A stretch of 64,000 nt of DNA from Selenomonas sputigena ATCC 35185 (GCF_000208405.1 NC_015437.1:62001-126000), one strand, 5' to 3'. Counted from the first letter of the stretch, positions 15,995-25,104 are shown. Notes: generated from the sequence alone by a model not told the origin. Translations and numbers: made by a program.

Positions 15995-17827
15995 ATGAAG
16001 ATCGGGAAAAAACTTTGCGCCGCCATTCTTGCCGGCCTCTTGAGCATCGCACCGCTCGCGCCGCACTTTCCCCTTGCGGCGCAAGCTGAGGCGGCGGCGC
16101 TCAATCCCGTGATGATCGGCATGTCTGCCATCGGCGGCTTCCTCGCCTACCAGGGCACGCTCAAGGAAATGCTTGCCATCGGCAACAACGTCGACTACCA
16201 GATCAGCGGGCTCAAACAGGACATGGAGGAAAACGGCGAGGACAAGGACGCCCTCGACCGCGAGGTCGTCGACTGCGTGCTCGGCCGGATCACGGAACAC
16301 GGCGAATACGCGCTCTCCATCAACTCCCTGCCCTTCCTGTGGCGCGTGAACGCGGGCGCGGCCTTCAACGCCGCCTGCTATCCGACCGACTACATCACGG
16401 TGAACCGCGGTCTCGTGCGTGCGCTGCACCACGACGAAGACGAGCTTGCCGCCGTCCTCGGCCACGAGATGACGCACGGCCTTCGGCAGCACAGCGCGAA
16501 GAACTACGCCAAGGCCGTCGCCGAATCGTATGCGGGAATCGCCATCGGCTCGGCGGCGGACAACCTCGACTGGCAGAAGCTCAATGCCGTCGTCGGCTAC
16601 GCCATCGCCAAGGACGTGACATTGCCGAGCGAGCTTGAGGCGGACGAGGGAGGCTTCCACCTCATGACGACGGCGGGCTTCAACCCCGGCGGCGGCGCGG
16701 CCGCCATGGCACGCATGGCCTACTACCTGACATACGAAACGCAGGACATCGGCGAGTACCAAGATCCCTTCGAGAATCCCGACGCACCGAACTACAACGA
16801 TCACCCCGCCATGTACGAGCGCGTCGAGCGCCTTGCCGCCATGATGACGAATTACGGCATGGGGCATGTGACCGTCGAAAACGGCGCGGACGTCCTCATC
16901 GACGGCGAAAAGCTCCTCTCGGCCGACTGGGACGCCGACTACAACAACACGACGGAGAACGCCTACCTCATCGCGGGCGGCATCGCCAAGGCGTTCCACG
17001 ACCACGCCTCCTTCGACGGCTGGCACTTTTCTGCCGCGCCCGGCGCACGCATCGCCTACCTCGACGACAGCCGCGTCTACGAAAAGCTCAAGAAATTCGT
17101 CATGCGCAATCATGCGGAAGAGCGCCTCGAAGAACTCGTGCGCAATGCCTATGCGAGCAGCAAGGACAAGGAAATGCGTGAAAAGGTCGCCGCCGAGGAA
17201 AAGAAGCGCACGGACGCGTGGCAGAAGATTCGCGAGAATGCGCTCGACGCCAAGGGCGACTACGTCAAGCAGCTGCGCTACAACGCCGACCGCTACAGCG
17301 ACAACGGCATGGCGAAGGAAGCGCTCTTCCTCATGGAACGCGCCTTCGCCGCGAGAAATCCCGACAACGTCGCCGAAAACTACGCGATCCGCGGCAGAGC
17401 CAAAGCCGTCGCAGGCGACTACGAAGCCGCACTCGCCGACTCCAATCATGCCGTCGAGCTCGACGCGGCGAACATCTACAACTTCCTCAACCGCGCCGAC
17501 GTCTATCGCATGATGGGCGACCGCGAAAAAGCCCTCGCCGACCTCGAAAAATCGCAGGAGATCGACGCGAAGAATCCCTACATCTACAAGATGCGCGGCG
17601 AAATTTATAGCGAAATGGGCGAGAAGGAAGCGGCGCTAGCCGCCTACAAGGAATACTGGAAGCAAGCGCCGAATGCGAGCGACATCCCCGATGAGTACAT
17701 GCAGGAAGTCGATGCCGCAGCCTACGACAAGATCGTCAAGGAGCGCGAGAAGAAGGAACAGGAGAAAAAAGAGAAGGAAGCGGCAAAAAAAGGCACACCT
17801 GAAAATAAAATGGGCGAAAAGCCTTAA
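15995..17827 (+). CDS. Secreted M48-family metalloprotease with TPR repeats (BepA-like)
   Basis: 610 residues. Signal peptide (MKIGKKLCAAILAGLLSIAP, cleaved near residue 30). The zinc protease motif HEMTH is at residues 157-161 and the third ligand is in ELEADEGGFH (~213). TPR-like helices occupy residues ~430-580 (AENYAIRGRAKAVAGDYEAA and two similar units). A Lys/Glu-rich tail ends the protein. The layout resembles periplasmic BepA/YfgC, which edits outer-membrane proteins, fitting a diderm with porins. ATG 15995 has GAGGAGG upstream; the ATG 30 bases earlier does not. The exact substrate is unknown. Confidence 0.85.
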   Translation: MKIGKKLCAAILAGLLSIAPLAPHFPLAAQAEAAALNPVMIGMSAIGGFLAYQGTLKEMLAIGNNVDYQISGLKQDMEENGEDKDALDREVVDCVLGRITEHGEYALSINSLPFLWRVNAGAAFNAACYPTDYITVNRGLVRALHHDEDELAAVLGHEMTHGLRQHSAKNYAKAVAESYAGIAIGSAADNLDWQKLNAVVGYAIAKDVTLPSELEADEGGFHLMTTAGFNPGGGAAAMARMAYYLTYETQDIGEYQDPFENPDAPNYNDHPAMYERVERLAAMMTNYGMGHVTVENGADVLIDGEKLLSADWDADYNNTTENAYLIAGGIAKAFHDHASFDGWHFSAAPGARIAYLDDSRVYEKLKKFVMRNHAEERLEELVRNAYASSKDKEMREKVAAEEKKRTDAWQKIRENALDAKGDYVKQLRYNADRYSDNGMAKEALFLMERAFAARNPDNVAENYAIRGRAKAVAGDYEAALADSNHAVELDAANIYNFLNRADVYRMMGDREKALADLEKSQEIDAKNPYIYKMRGEIYSEMGEKEAALAAYKEYWKQAPNASDIPDEYMQEVDAAAYDKIVKEREKKEQEKKEKEAAKKGTPENKMGEKP

Positions 17828-17917
17828 TTTTCTCCTCGAAAGTTTCGATAAAGAAGGAAAGAAGCGTGCAAGCGCTGTATTCATCGTTTCTTCTCTATCG
17901 GAAAGGAGATGTAGAAA

Positions 17918-18136
17918 ATGGGCATATTGGCCGCAGTTCTCGTTATCCTGCTTGCTATCCTCTTCCTCGACGACATGGAATTGACGGCGGTATCGCTCAT
18001 CATCGCCATTCCTCTCGCCGTGACGTACCAACTGACGGACTCCGCTGTTTTGGCGGCCTTCACGACCTTCGGCATTCTCATGCTCTTGGGACTGCTCTAC
18101 CGCTATCGCGCCGCAGCCCTGCAGATGCGCAAATAG
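17918..18136 (+). CDS. Small three-segment membrane protein
   Basis: 72 residues, three hydrophobic stretches (about 2-17, 22-37 and 43-62) and a short basic C-terminus (YRYRAAALQMRK). Strong AAAGGAGAT ribosome binding site, and an intrinsic terminator right behind the stop. Not recognised. Probably its own short transcript or the end of the M48 message. Confidence 0.65.
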   Translation: MGILAAVLVILLAILFLDDMELTAVSLIIAIPLAVTYQLTDSAVLAAFTTFGILMLLGLLYRYRAAALQMRK

Positions 18137-18161
18137 CTTGATCTTGTTCCCTTGCTGCCGG

Positions 18162-18200
18162 AGCCCTGCCGGACGCTGCATCCGGCAGGGCTTTTCTTTT
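18162..18200 (+). terminator. Intrinsic terminator
   Basis: AGCCCTGCCGGA pairs perfectly with TCCGGCAGGGCT across a 7-base loop, followed by TTTCTTTT. Confidence 0.9.
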
Positions 18201-18296
18201 GCAGGAGCAGTTCTTGAAGCAGCGTATTTCCAAAGATTAGAAGATTCTTTTTTCCGATTTTCGATTTATTTCGTGCAATTCTGTCGACAATGTGCT

Positions 18297-18400
18297 ATAC
18301 TATGTCTGCGGCAAGTAGACAATCAAGATCTACACGCCTATTCTGCCGTGTTTCACCAAACACGGGGGAGGTAGGCCAGCCACTGATTCTCTCCCCGTGT
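18297..18400 (+). ncRNA. Candidate small RNA with alternative hairpins
   Basis: Extended -10 TGCTATACT (18294-18302) is followed by a region in which CCGTGTTT can pair either with the adjacent AAACACGG (4-base loop) or leave AAACACGGGGGAG free to pair with CTCTCCCCGTGTTT. The two structures exclude each other. A 35-codon frame overlaps it but has no ribosome binding site. It runs directly into the tandem repeat at 18401. Confidence 0.35.
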
Positions 18401-18655
18401 TTACTATGAAAGTCCAAGAAGTCAAGCCCGAAGGGCGCAGACTGATTGGGTAACTTTCATTAAGGGCGGCGCACAATGTCCACAAAGTGGACGTTTGTGC
18501 GTGTAGTTTACTATGAAGCCCCAAGAGGTCAAGCCGAAGGTGCAGACCGATTGGCTAGGCTTCTGTAAGGGCGGCGCACAATGTCCATAAAGTGGACGTT
18601 TGTGCGTGTAGTTTACTATGAAGCCGCAAGAACTGGACATTTGTATATGCAGTCT
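18401..18655 (-). repeat. Tandem two-hairpin repeats, copies R4, R5 and partial R6
   Basis: Units begin at 18401, 18508 and 18613 with TTACTATGAA. The first two are 107 and 105 bases and complete, and the third stops after ~40 bases. R4 and R5 differ in the outer stem (GAAAGT/ACTTTC versus GAAGCC/GGCTTC) and in an inner stem (AGTC/GACT versus GGTC/GACC), changing both strands together. Confidence 0.88.
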
Positions 18656-18670
18656 GCATGAAAATCAGCA

Positions 18671-18716
18671 GGGGTCTGCCCGTAAGTCGAATCCGACTGT
18701 GGGCAGACCCCTTTTT
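18671..18716 (+). terminator. Intrinsic terminator
   Basis: GGGGTCTGCCC pairs with GGGCAGACCCC, with an inner AGTCG/CGACT stem, followed by TTTTT on the plus strand. It insulates the minus-strand MBL gene from plus-strand transcription of the repeat region. Confidence 0.88.
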
Positions 18717-18751
18717 CGTTGTTGTCCTGAAGTTTTGCCTGCGACGATGCA

Positions 18752-19642
18752 TCAAGTCAAGGTGAAGCAGGTCGGCACGTCCTGTGCCGCGAGCACGATG
18801 TTTTCCTGCCGGACGTTCTGCTGCGCAAGGATCGTGCGCACGGTCTCCTCAACGAGTTCGGGACGGTTGTTCTCCTGGCTCATGTGCGCGAGGAAGACGG
18901 CGCGCGGACGCTTCTTGAGGCGCACGAGCGCCCAGGCCGCCGCGCTGTTCGACAGGTGGCCGCGGTTCGAGAGGATGCGCTGTTTCAAGTGCCACGGATA
19001 GGAGCCGCGCTGCAACAGCTCGCGGTCGTGGTTGGCTTCTAAGATCAGTGCGTCCGCGCCTTCGATGGCGGTCATGACGTCGTTTGTCAAAAAGCCGAGA
19101 TCGGTCGCGAGCGCACACTTCTCGCTGCCGCAGACGGCGTAGCCGACGGGCGAGACGGCGTCGTGCAGCGTGGAAAAGCTCTTGACCGAGACCGCGCCGA
19201 GCATGACATTGCCGGTGAGCGGCGTGAACGTGTCCTCGGGCACGGCAAGGCTCTCCCTTATGGCGCGGAGCGTCGCGGGCGGCGCGAAGAGCGGCAGGTG
19301 ATACTGCTTCAAGAGCGTCGGCAGTCCCTTGATGTGGTCGCTGTGCTCGTGCGTGATGAAGACACCGTCGAGGGAGGCGGCGTCGACGCCGAGGTCGGCG
19401 AGCGAGCGCGTGATGCGGCGTGCGCTGATGCCGGCGTCGATGAGGAGGCGTGTGCCGTCCAGCTCGATGTACGCGGCGTTTCCCTTGCTGCCGCTCGCGA
19501 GCATGGCGACGCGCAGGCCGCGCTCGGCGCTTTTTGGCACAGTCGCCTGCTGCTGCACAGGCTGCGCTGCCATCGCACAGGCGCGCGCCGCGAGAGACTC
19601 GGCGGCACGCAGGAAGCCGCCGCTCGTCATGGCGCCGCTCAA
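18752..19642 (-). CDS. WalJ/YycJ-like metallo-beta-lactamase-fold hydrolase
   Basis: 296 residues. The conserved domain starts near residue 42 (LRVAMLASGSKGNAAYIE). The metal site THEHSDHIKGL, ATDLGFLTN and the late SNRGHLSN and LAHMSQENN segments match the WalJ/VicX branch, linked in Firmicutes to cell-wall homeostasis and DNA repair. The first ~40 residues are a non-conserved extension. The ATG overlaps the stop of the upstream minus-strand gene (ATGA), which supports the long start through coupling. Usually found beside walRK; here it is not. Confidence 0.82.
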   Translation of the reverse strand: MSGAMTSGGFLRAAESLAARACAMAAQPVQQQATVPKSAERGLRVAMLASGSKGNAAYIELDGTRLLIDAGISARRITRSLADLGVDAASLDGVFITHEHSDHIKGLPTLLKQYHLPLFAPPATLRAIRESLAVPEDTFTPLTGNVMLGAVSVKSFSTLHDAVSPVGYAVCGSEKCALATDLGFLTNDVMTAIEGADALILEANHDRELLQRGSYPWHLKQRILSNRGHLSNSAAAWALVRLKKRPRAVFLAHMSQENNRPELVEETVRTILAQQNVRQENIVLAAQDVPTCFTLT

Positions 19643-20496
19643 GGGCGCTTGACCCCGTTCGGCAGGATGAGGAAGGAGGCGCTTTTCTTTTCAGCGAGGA
19701 GCGAGGGCGGTTCCTTTTGCGCATCTTCCTCGGCGTCCTCGATCATGCCCTGCGTTCGCTGGCTTGCTTCCTGCAGGCGCAGCAGCCCTTCCATGAGGCC
19801 GATGTCCTGCTTCTTTGCGAGTGTTTCCAAGGCGGTCGCCGCGTGCTGCAGGAACTTTTGCAGCTGGTGCGTCTGCTCGTCCTGCTTGCGCTCGCGCTCC
19901 TTCGCCGCCTCGCCGTTGTCGCGCTGCGCCGTATCCAAGGAAGCGATGCGTCCCGAAAGCGCCTCGTGCTCGCGCTCGATGTCCTCGGCGATCTGTCCGG
20001 CTGTCTCCACGAGGCCGATCTCGATGGCGGAGTGACGCTTCAAAAGGTCGGCGAATCCCTGCTCCTGCGTGCTCGCCACATACTGCAGGGTGAGCGCGAG
20101 GGAGTCCTTGAGATCCTGCGTGCCCTTTTCCTGCGCCGTGTGCAGTGCGGCCATCTGACGCGCGATCTCCTTCTGCATCATCGTGCCGAGTGCGCTCGTG
20201 TCGATGCCGGAACCGCTGCGGAAGGCGGAGAGGTCGCGCGGCAGGCTGCGGGCGAGGGCGTTGATCTCGCGCACGAGTCCCGCCTGCATCGCGTCGAGAC
20301 GTTCGGCGACCGAGCGCTCCACCTCGTCGATGCGGCTGAGGATGGAGCGCTCGCGCCGGATCGAGTCGCGATCCTGCTGGCGGCGCGCGTCGTGCATGTC
20401 GTCGATCGCCTGCTCAAGCTCTTCGAGCCGCTTTTCCAAGTCCTTCTTGTCCTCCGCGGTGATCAGCCCTGCCCGCGAAAATATGCTCTTGCCCAT
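19639..20496 (-). CDS. Long coiled-coil protein, function unknown
   Basis: 285 residues, heavily charged and coiled-coil for most of the length (KKDLEKRLEELEQAIDDM near the N-terminus, AKERERKQDEQTHQLQKFL near 200). No signal peptide or membrane segment. ATG 20496 has GGAGGG at the right distance; the ATG 72 bases upstream lacks one. Translationally coupled to the WalJ-like gene by a 4-base overlap. Not recognised. Confidence 0.7.
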   Translation of the reverse strand: MGKSIFSRAGLITAEDKKDLEKRLEELEQAIDDMHDARRQQDRDSIRRERSILSRIDEVERSVAERLDAMQAGLVREINALARSLPRDLSAFRSGSGIDTSALGTMMQKEIARQMAALHTAQEKGTQDLKDSLALTLQYVASTQEQGFADLLKRHSAIEIGLVETAGQIAEDIEREHEALSGRIASLDTAQRDNGEAAKERERKQDEQTHQLQKFLQHAATALETLAKKQDIGLMEGLLRLQEASQRTQGMIEDAEEDAQKEPPSLLAEKKSASFLILPNGVKRP

Positions 20497-20730
20497 CGAA
20501 ATGCCCTCCAAAACGAAATAAACGGGACAGGTGAACCCGCTCTGTGAGAATGTCCGACACGCAGGCATTCCCTAGTGGATAATACGATACTATTTTGATG
20601 CCTATTACCAAGTGTAACAAAATGTCGCTTTATGTGCAATAAAGTTTTGCAAATGTGCCGAATCGCAGCGTGAATGAACGATATGCATCGCTTGCGCTGC
20701 TCTTTGGTTGATCTCTATAGCTTCTACAGA

Positions 20731-21405
20731 TCAAACATCGGGCAGCTGCCAGTCGATCGGCGTCTGCCCCGTGCTTTCGAGGAACGCGTTGGCGCGGGAG
20801 AAGGGGCGGCTGCCGAAGAAGCCGCGGAAGGCGGACAGGGGACTCGGGTGCGCCGATTCGATGACGGCGTGCGGCGGGGCGGCGATCATCGCCTTCTTGC
20901 GGCGTGCGGGCGCACCCCAGAGGATGAAGACGAGGGGCTTTTCGCGTGCTGAGAGCAGCTCTATGATGCGGTCGGTGAACTGTTCCCATCCGTGCCCATG
21001 GTGCGAGGCGGCGGCGTGGGCGCGTACGGTCAGCACGGTGTTCAAAAGCAGCACGCCCTGCTTCGCCCACGGCGCGAGGCAGCCGTTGTTCGGCGTCCTG
21101 CAGCCGAGATCGCTGGAAAGCTCCTCGAAGATGTTCTTGAGCGACGGCGGCGGCTCGACGCCCGCCTGCACAGAGAAGGAAAGTCCATGCGCCTGCCCCT
21201 CGCCGTGATAGGGATCCTGGCCGAGGATCACGACCTTCGTTTCGGCGTAGGATGTGTAGTGGAGCGCATTGAAAATCGCATACATATCGGGAAAGATGCG
21301 GCGCGTGCGGTACTCTTCGATGAGGAAGCGGCGCAGTTCCTGATAGTAGGGCTTTTTCATCTCGTCGGTGAGCAGGCCCTCCCAATCGTTTTGAAAAATT
21401 TTCAT
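20731..21405 (-). CDS. ung: Uracil-DNA glycosylase, family 1
   Basis: 224 residues, the usual length for family 1. Removes uracil from DNA to start base excision repair. Catalytic water-activating motif GQDPYHG (Asp64, His67), the uracil-binding LLLNTVLTV, and the DNA-intercalation loop HPSPLSA near residue 187 are all present. ATG 21405 follows AAGGAGAG by six bases; an in-frame ATG seven codons upstream is less likely. An extended -10 (TGCTATAAT) on the minus strand lies about 50 bases upstream. Confidence 0.95.
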   Translation of the reverse strand: MKIFQNDWEGLLTDEMKKPYYQELRRFLIEEYRTRRIFPDMYAIFNALHYTSYAETKVVILGQDPYHGEGQAHGLSFSVQAGVEPPPSLKNIFEELSSDLGCRTPNNGCLAPWAKQGVLLLNTVLTVRAHAAASHHGHGWEQFTDRIIELLSAREKPLVFILWGAPARRKKAMIAAPPHAVIESAHPSPLSAFRGFFGSRPFSRANAFLESTGQTPIDWQLPDV

Positions 21406-21559
21406 GGCAGTCTCTCCTTCGTCCATACTTCTTTTCCATCATTATAGCAAAGTCTGGAATTTTATGTAGTGAAAATTCAGGAAAAATCTGCTATACTATA
21501 GTCAGTGTCAAACTGTACATTGGGCGGTTCGTCCGAGAACTGCAGGAGAGGTGTTGGAA

Positions 21560-23773
21560 ATGAATCCCGTCATGCGCTGCGGCATCATCTTTTTTTTCGT
21601 CCTGCTCATGCTGCTTGCGCCGCAGCGTCTGCTCCATGCGATGGATTCTGCGCCCGTGCTGCGCGTCGGCTGCCTCGATGTCTCGTCCTTTCCCGACGGA
21701 TCGCCCGAGCGGCTGCTGTTCAACTACGCGAAGCGCTACCTCAACGAGGTGGCGCGCAGCACGGGCTGGCAGTACGAATATGTGGAGATGGACGAGTGGA
21801 CGGCGCGCGAGATGCTGCGCGAGGGGCGCATCGACATGTACTTCCCTGCGCGCGAGATGCCCGGTGACGAAGGAGCGTTCTCCTTCAGCGTGGACAGCGC
21901 GGCGTATTCGATCCTCTCCCTCTATGTGCGCGAGGATTCCTCCCTTGAGACGAACAATCCCGCCGTGCTCGCCAACATGCGGATCGGCGTGCTCCAAGAC
22001 GGCCTGTATTCCTATGCGCTGATGCCGCTCGTGCGCGAGCAGGGCGTGCGCGTCGACGTCGTCGAGCATCAGACCGCCGAGGCGCTGCACGGGGCGCTTG
22101 CGCGGGGCGAAGTCGACGCCATCTTGGACAGCGCGAGCCGTCGAAAGGACGGAGAGAAGCTGCTCCTGCGCGTGGCGCTCATGCCCGCGAAGTTCATCGC
22201 GGCGAAGAAGCGGGAAGGTCTGCTGAAGAACCTCAGCGATACGATCCTTTATACGGAAAGGGTCAATCCGAGCTTCGAGACGTATCTGGGCAAGGCCTTT
22301 CTCGATCGGGCGCAGAACCAGCTCGTGCGCTTCAATGCGTCGGAAAATACCTACCTGGCATCCGCGCCCGACCTGCGCGTCGTCTACGTCGGCGGACATG
22401 AGCCGTTCTTCGGCGACCGTTTGGAAAAGGGCGTGCCCGAGGGCATTTATCCGAGCCTTCTGCAGGCGCTCGGCGAGACGCTCGGCCTGCGCTTTCGCTT
22501 CGTGCGCGCCGAGGACAACGAACATGCGCTGAAGATGCTGCGCGAGGGCGAGGCAGACATCTTCTTCTGCGTCTACAACAACCTGCCGTCGATGCGGGAT
22601 CTCTTCTTCACGGCGACCTTTGCGACGGAAGATTTCTCCTACGTTGTGCGGCGCGGCGCGGGCGACGTGCCGACGGGAACGGCGCGGGTCGCGCTGCCGC
22701 GCTGGTTTCATGGCATGCGCACCTACCTGAATATGCAGCATCCGAACTGGCAGATCGTGCCGGTTGACGAGCCTGTCGACTGCCTGCGCATGATCGAGGA
22801 GGACGGCTGTGATTTCGCGCTTCTGCCCTCGCTCTTCCTGCAGCAGAGCAGCCTCCTGTCGATGCATCCGAGCCTTGTCGTGCTCGCGAGTCATTCGGCG
22901 GAGATCCCCGTGAGCATCGCGATTTCGGGCGAGCAGCCGCGCGTCCTGCAGTCCGTCATGACGAAGGGCATCTTGAAGATGGATCCGCGCCGCGTGCAGG
23001 AGATCGTCAACGAGCACATGACGGGGCGTCTGACGCTGACCGCCATCGTCGCACGCTATCCGATGCAGACGGTGGCGCTCGCCGTCGTCTTCCTTCTCTC
23101 CGTGTTCATCGCCGTGTTCCTCATCGAGCGCTCTCGTGTGCAGAGACGCCAGTCGGAGGTGCTGCTCGCGAAGAACGAGGAGCTGGAAAAGGCGGTCGAG
23201 GAGCAGAAGAAGCTGATGCGTGCGCGCGACATCTACAAGCAGGAGGCGGAAATCGACCCTCTGACGGGGCTTTTGAACAAGAAGGCGATCCAGTCCGCTT
23301 GCGAGGAGATGCTGGGAGGAACATTGAAGGAAGGGGCGGTTCATGCGTTCTTCGTCATGGATCTCGACCACTTCAAGGAGATGAACGACACCTACGGCCA
23401 TCAGGCGGGCGACGACGTCCTGCGCCGCTTTGCACAGGAGGTGCGCTCGATCTTCCGCCAGTCGGATCACATCGGGCGCTTCGGCGGCGACGAATTCACC
23501 GTGCTCATGCCGAACGTGACGACCCTCGTCGCCGTCGAGCACCACGCGCGTCGGCTCATGACGGCGGCGCAGGAGCTTGAGGTGCGCGACGACCGCTCGC
23601 TGCTCTCCGTGAGCATCGGCATAGCGCTCGCGCCCCTGCACGGCACGAACTACGACGATCTCTTCATGGCGGCGGACGCGGCGCTCTACGATGTGAAGCG
23701 TGCGGGACGCAACGGCTGGAAGATTTACGACGTGAAAGAAGATGGAGGAACTTTATGCCCGAAGGAAAAATGA
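21560..23773 (+). CDS. Membrane diguanylate cyclase with two periplasmic solute-binding-type sensor domains
   Basis: 737 residues. Signal/anchor (residues 3-20), then two SBP_bac_3-like domains outside the membrane (about 30-260 and 270-490; VLRVGCLDVSSFP and LRVVYVGGHEPFFG are their starts), a transmembrane helix (~505-525), a short coiled coil and a GGDEF domain. The active site GGDEF (642-646) is intact and RQSD five residues earlier is a complete inhibitory I-site, so it should make c-di-GMP with product inhibition. AGGAGAGG precedes ATG 21560. It overlaps the next gene by 19 bases. The ligand, perhaps an amino acid, is unknown. Confidence 0.9.
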   Translation: MNPVMRCGIIFFFVLLMLLAPQRLLHAMDSAPVLRVGCLDVSSFPDGSPERLLFNYAKRYLNEVARSTGWQYEYVEMDEWTAREMLREGRIDMYFPAREMPGDEGAFSFSVDSAAYSILSLYVREDSSLETNNPAVLANMRIGVLQDGLYSYALMPLVREQGVRVDVVEHQTAEALHGALARGEVDAILDSASRRKDGEKLLLRVALMPAKFIAAKKREGLLKNLSDTILYTERVNPSFETYLGKAFLDRAQNQLVRFNASENTYLASAPDLRVVYVGGHEPFFGDRLEKGVPEGIYPSLLQALGETLGLRFRFVRAEDNEHALKMLREGEADIFFCVYNNLPSMRDLFFTATFATEDFSYVVRRGAGDVPTGTARVALPRWFHGMRTYLNMQHPNWQIVPVDEPVDCLRMIEEDGCDFALLPSLFLQQSSLLSMHPSLVVLASHSAEIPVSIAISGEQPRVLQSVMTKGILKMDPRRVQEIVNEHMTGRLTLTAIVARYPMQTVALAVVFLLSVFIAVFLIERSRVQRRQSEVLLAKNEELEKAVEEQKKLMRARDIYKQEAEIDPLTGLLNKKAIQSACEEMLGGTLKEGAVHAFFVMDLDHFKEMNDTYGHQAGDDVLRRFAQEVRSIFRQSDHIGRFGGDEFTVLMPNVTTLVAVEHHARRLMTAAQELEVRDDRSLLSVSIGIALAPLHGTNYDDLFMAADAALYDVKRAGRNGWKIYDVKEDGGTLCPKEK

Positions 23774-25101
23774 CGGGGACGATGCGGCGTCTTCTGGCGA
23801 GAGCCGCCCTGGCGGCGCTCCTCGCCGCGTGCGCGGGAGCGCCACTGCCGTCCGTGGCGCAGGCCGCGCAAGGGACGCCCGACTCCGCCGTGCAGGGCGC
23901 ACAGGCGGCGACAGACACGGGCGCGAAGAAGGATGCTGCCGTGCCCGTGTTCGTCGCCCGTCCGCATTTTGCGGCAGATCTTCCCGCCGAGGTCAACGAG
24001 AAGGCGGCGGCAGAGGTACGCTTCTTCATTGCCGAGCCGCTGACCGAGCCGATCTTGGAGGAGGAGGCGCCGCCCGAGAGCATCGAGATCCTAGGAGCGG
24101 CGGAGGCGACGCAGGCGCAGATGGCGGCTTTCATCCGGCGGCGCAATCCGCAGCCGAAGCTCGCCTGCTCCGTCGAGGAGATTGTGCGGCTCTACTACGA
24201 GGAGGCAGGGGCGGAAGGCGTGCGTGCTGACATCGCCCTTTGCCAGGCATTGAAGGAGACGGGATTCTTCGCCTACGGCGGCGACGTCCTGCCCGCTCAG
24301 AACAACTACTGCGGTCTCGGCGCGACGGGCAACAAGGCCAAGGGCGCGTACTTCGCCACGCCGCAAGAAGGCGTGCGCGCTCACATTCAGCACCTCATGG
24401 CATACGCGACGACCGAGAGACCGCACGCGCCGCTCGTCGATCCGCGCTACGATCTCGTGCGCCTCTACCGCACCGACATCTACGGCAAGATCAAGCACTG
24501 GACGGGACTCAACGGCGTCTGGGCCGTGCCGGGCACCTCTTATGGGCAGGACATCCTGCTGCTCTGCCGCGAAGCGACGACGCCCGACGCGAGCGACGCC
24601 TCGCTCGCCTTCGCCGAGAAGAAGCTCGCCGAAAAGAAAAATGCCGCCGCTTACGTCTATCGCGCCATCGTCTTTGCGAAGCGCGGCGAGAGCGAGAGGG
24701 CGGCAGCTGACTTGGAGGCGGCTCTTCGGCTCTCACCGAAGAGCGCGGCAGCGCTCTATGATCGTGCACTCTTCTTTACGGCAGCGGGCGATGAAAAACG
24801 TGCGAAGGCCGACCTCGAAGCACTGATCAAGGCGCAGCCCGACTTCGTCTACGCATGGTACAACCTCGGCGTCATGAATCTCAAGGCGGGCAGGAACAAT
24901 GCTGCGATGAGAGACTTCGAGCGCGTGCTCGCCCTCGTGCCGCAGTCGGCGAACGCCCAGAGCAACATCGGCATCGCCCTCGTGCGCGAGAAGAAATACC
25001 GAGAAGCGTGGCGAGCCTTCGCGCAAGCCGCTGAGATCAACACGACGAACCCGACGGTGCTGATGAATCAGATCGTTTTCGCCGCGTGCCTGAAAGAATA
25101 G
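23755..25101 (+). CDS. Glucosaminidase-domain lipoprotein with TPR repeats
   Basis: 448 residues. The N-terminus RRLLARAALAALLAAC ends in a lipobox (LAAC), suggesting a lipoprotein. Residues ~140-275 form a Glucosaminidase domain that cleaves peptidoglycan glycan strands (CQALKETGFFAYGGDVLP with the catalytic Glu, NNYCGLGATG, ATPQEGVRAHIQHL). Residues ~290-440 are TPR units. It starts inside the end of the GGDEF gene with its own GGAGG, so c-di-GMP sensor and wall hydrolase are co-translated. That link is an inference about coordination, not proof. Confidence 0.85.
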   Translation: MPEGKMTGTMRRLLARAALAALLAACAGAPLPSVAQAAQGTPDSAVQGAQAATDTGAKKDAAVPVFVARPHFAADLPAEVNEKAAAEVRFFIAEPLTEPILEEEAPPESIEILGAAEATQAQMAAFIRRRNPQPKLACSVEEIVRLYYEEAGAEGVRADIALCQALKETGFFAYGGDVLPAQNNYCGLGATGNKAKGAYFATPQEGVRAHIQHLMAYATTERPHAPLVDPRYDLVRLYRTDIYGKIKHWTGLNGVWAVPGTSYGQDILLLCREATTPDASDASLAFAEKKLAEKKNAAAYVYRAIVFAKRGESERAAADLEAALRLSPKSAAALYDRALFFTAAGDEKRAKADLEALIKAQPDFVYAWYNLGVMNLKAGRNNAAMRDFERVLALVPQSANAQSNIGIALVREKKYREAWRAFAQAAEINTTNPTVLMNQIVFAACLKE

Positions 25102-25104
25102 CGG

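Noticed and set aside
18302-18409. 35-codon ORF overlapping the alternative hairpins
   Set aside because: No ribosome binding site and its start coincides with the -10 region of the promoter, so it would be leaderless and outside the likely transcript.
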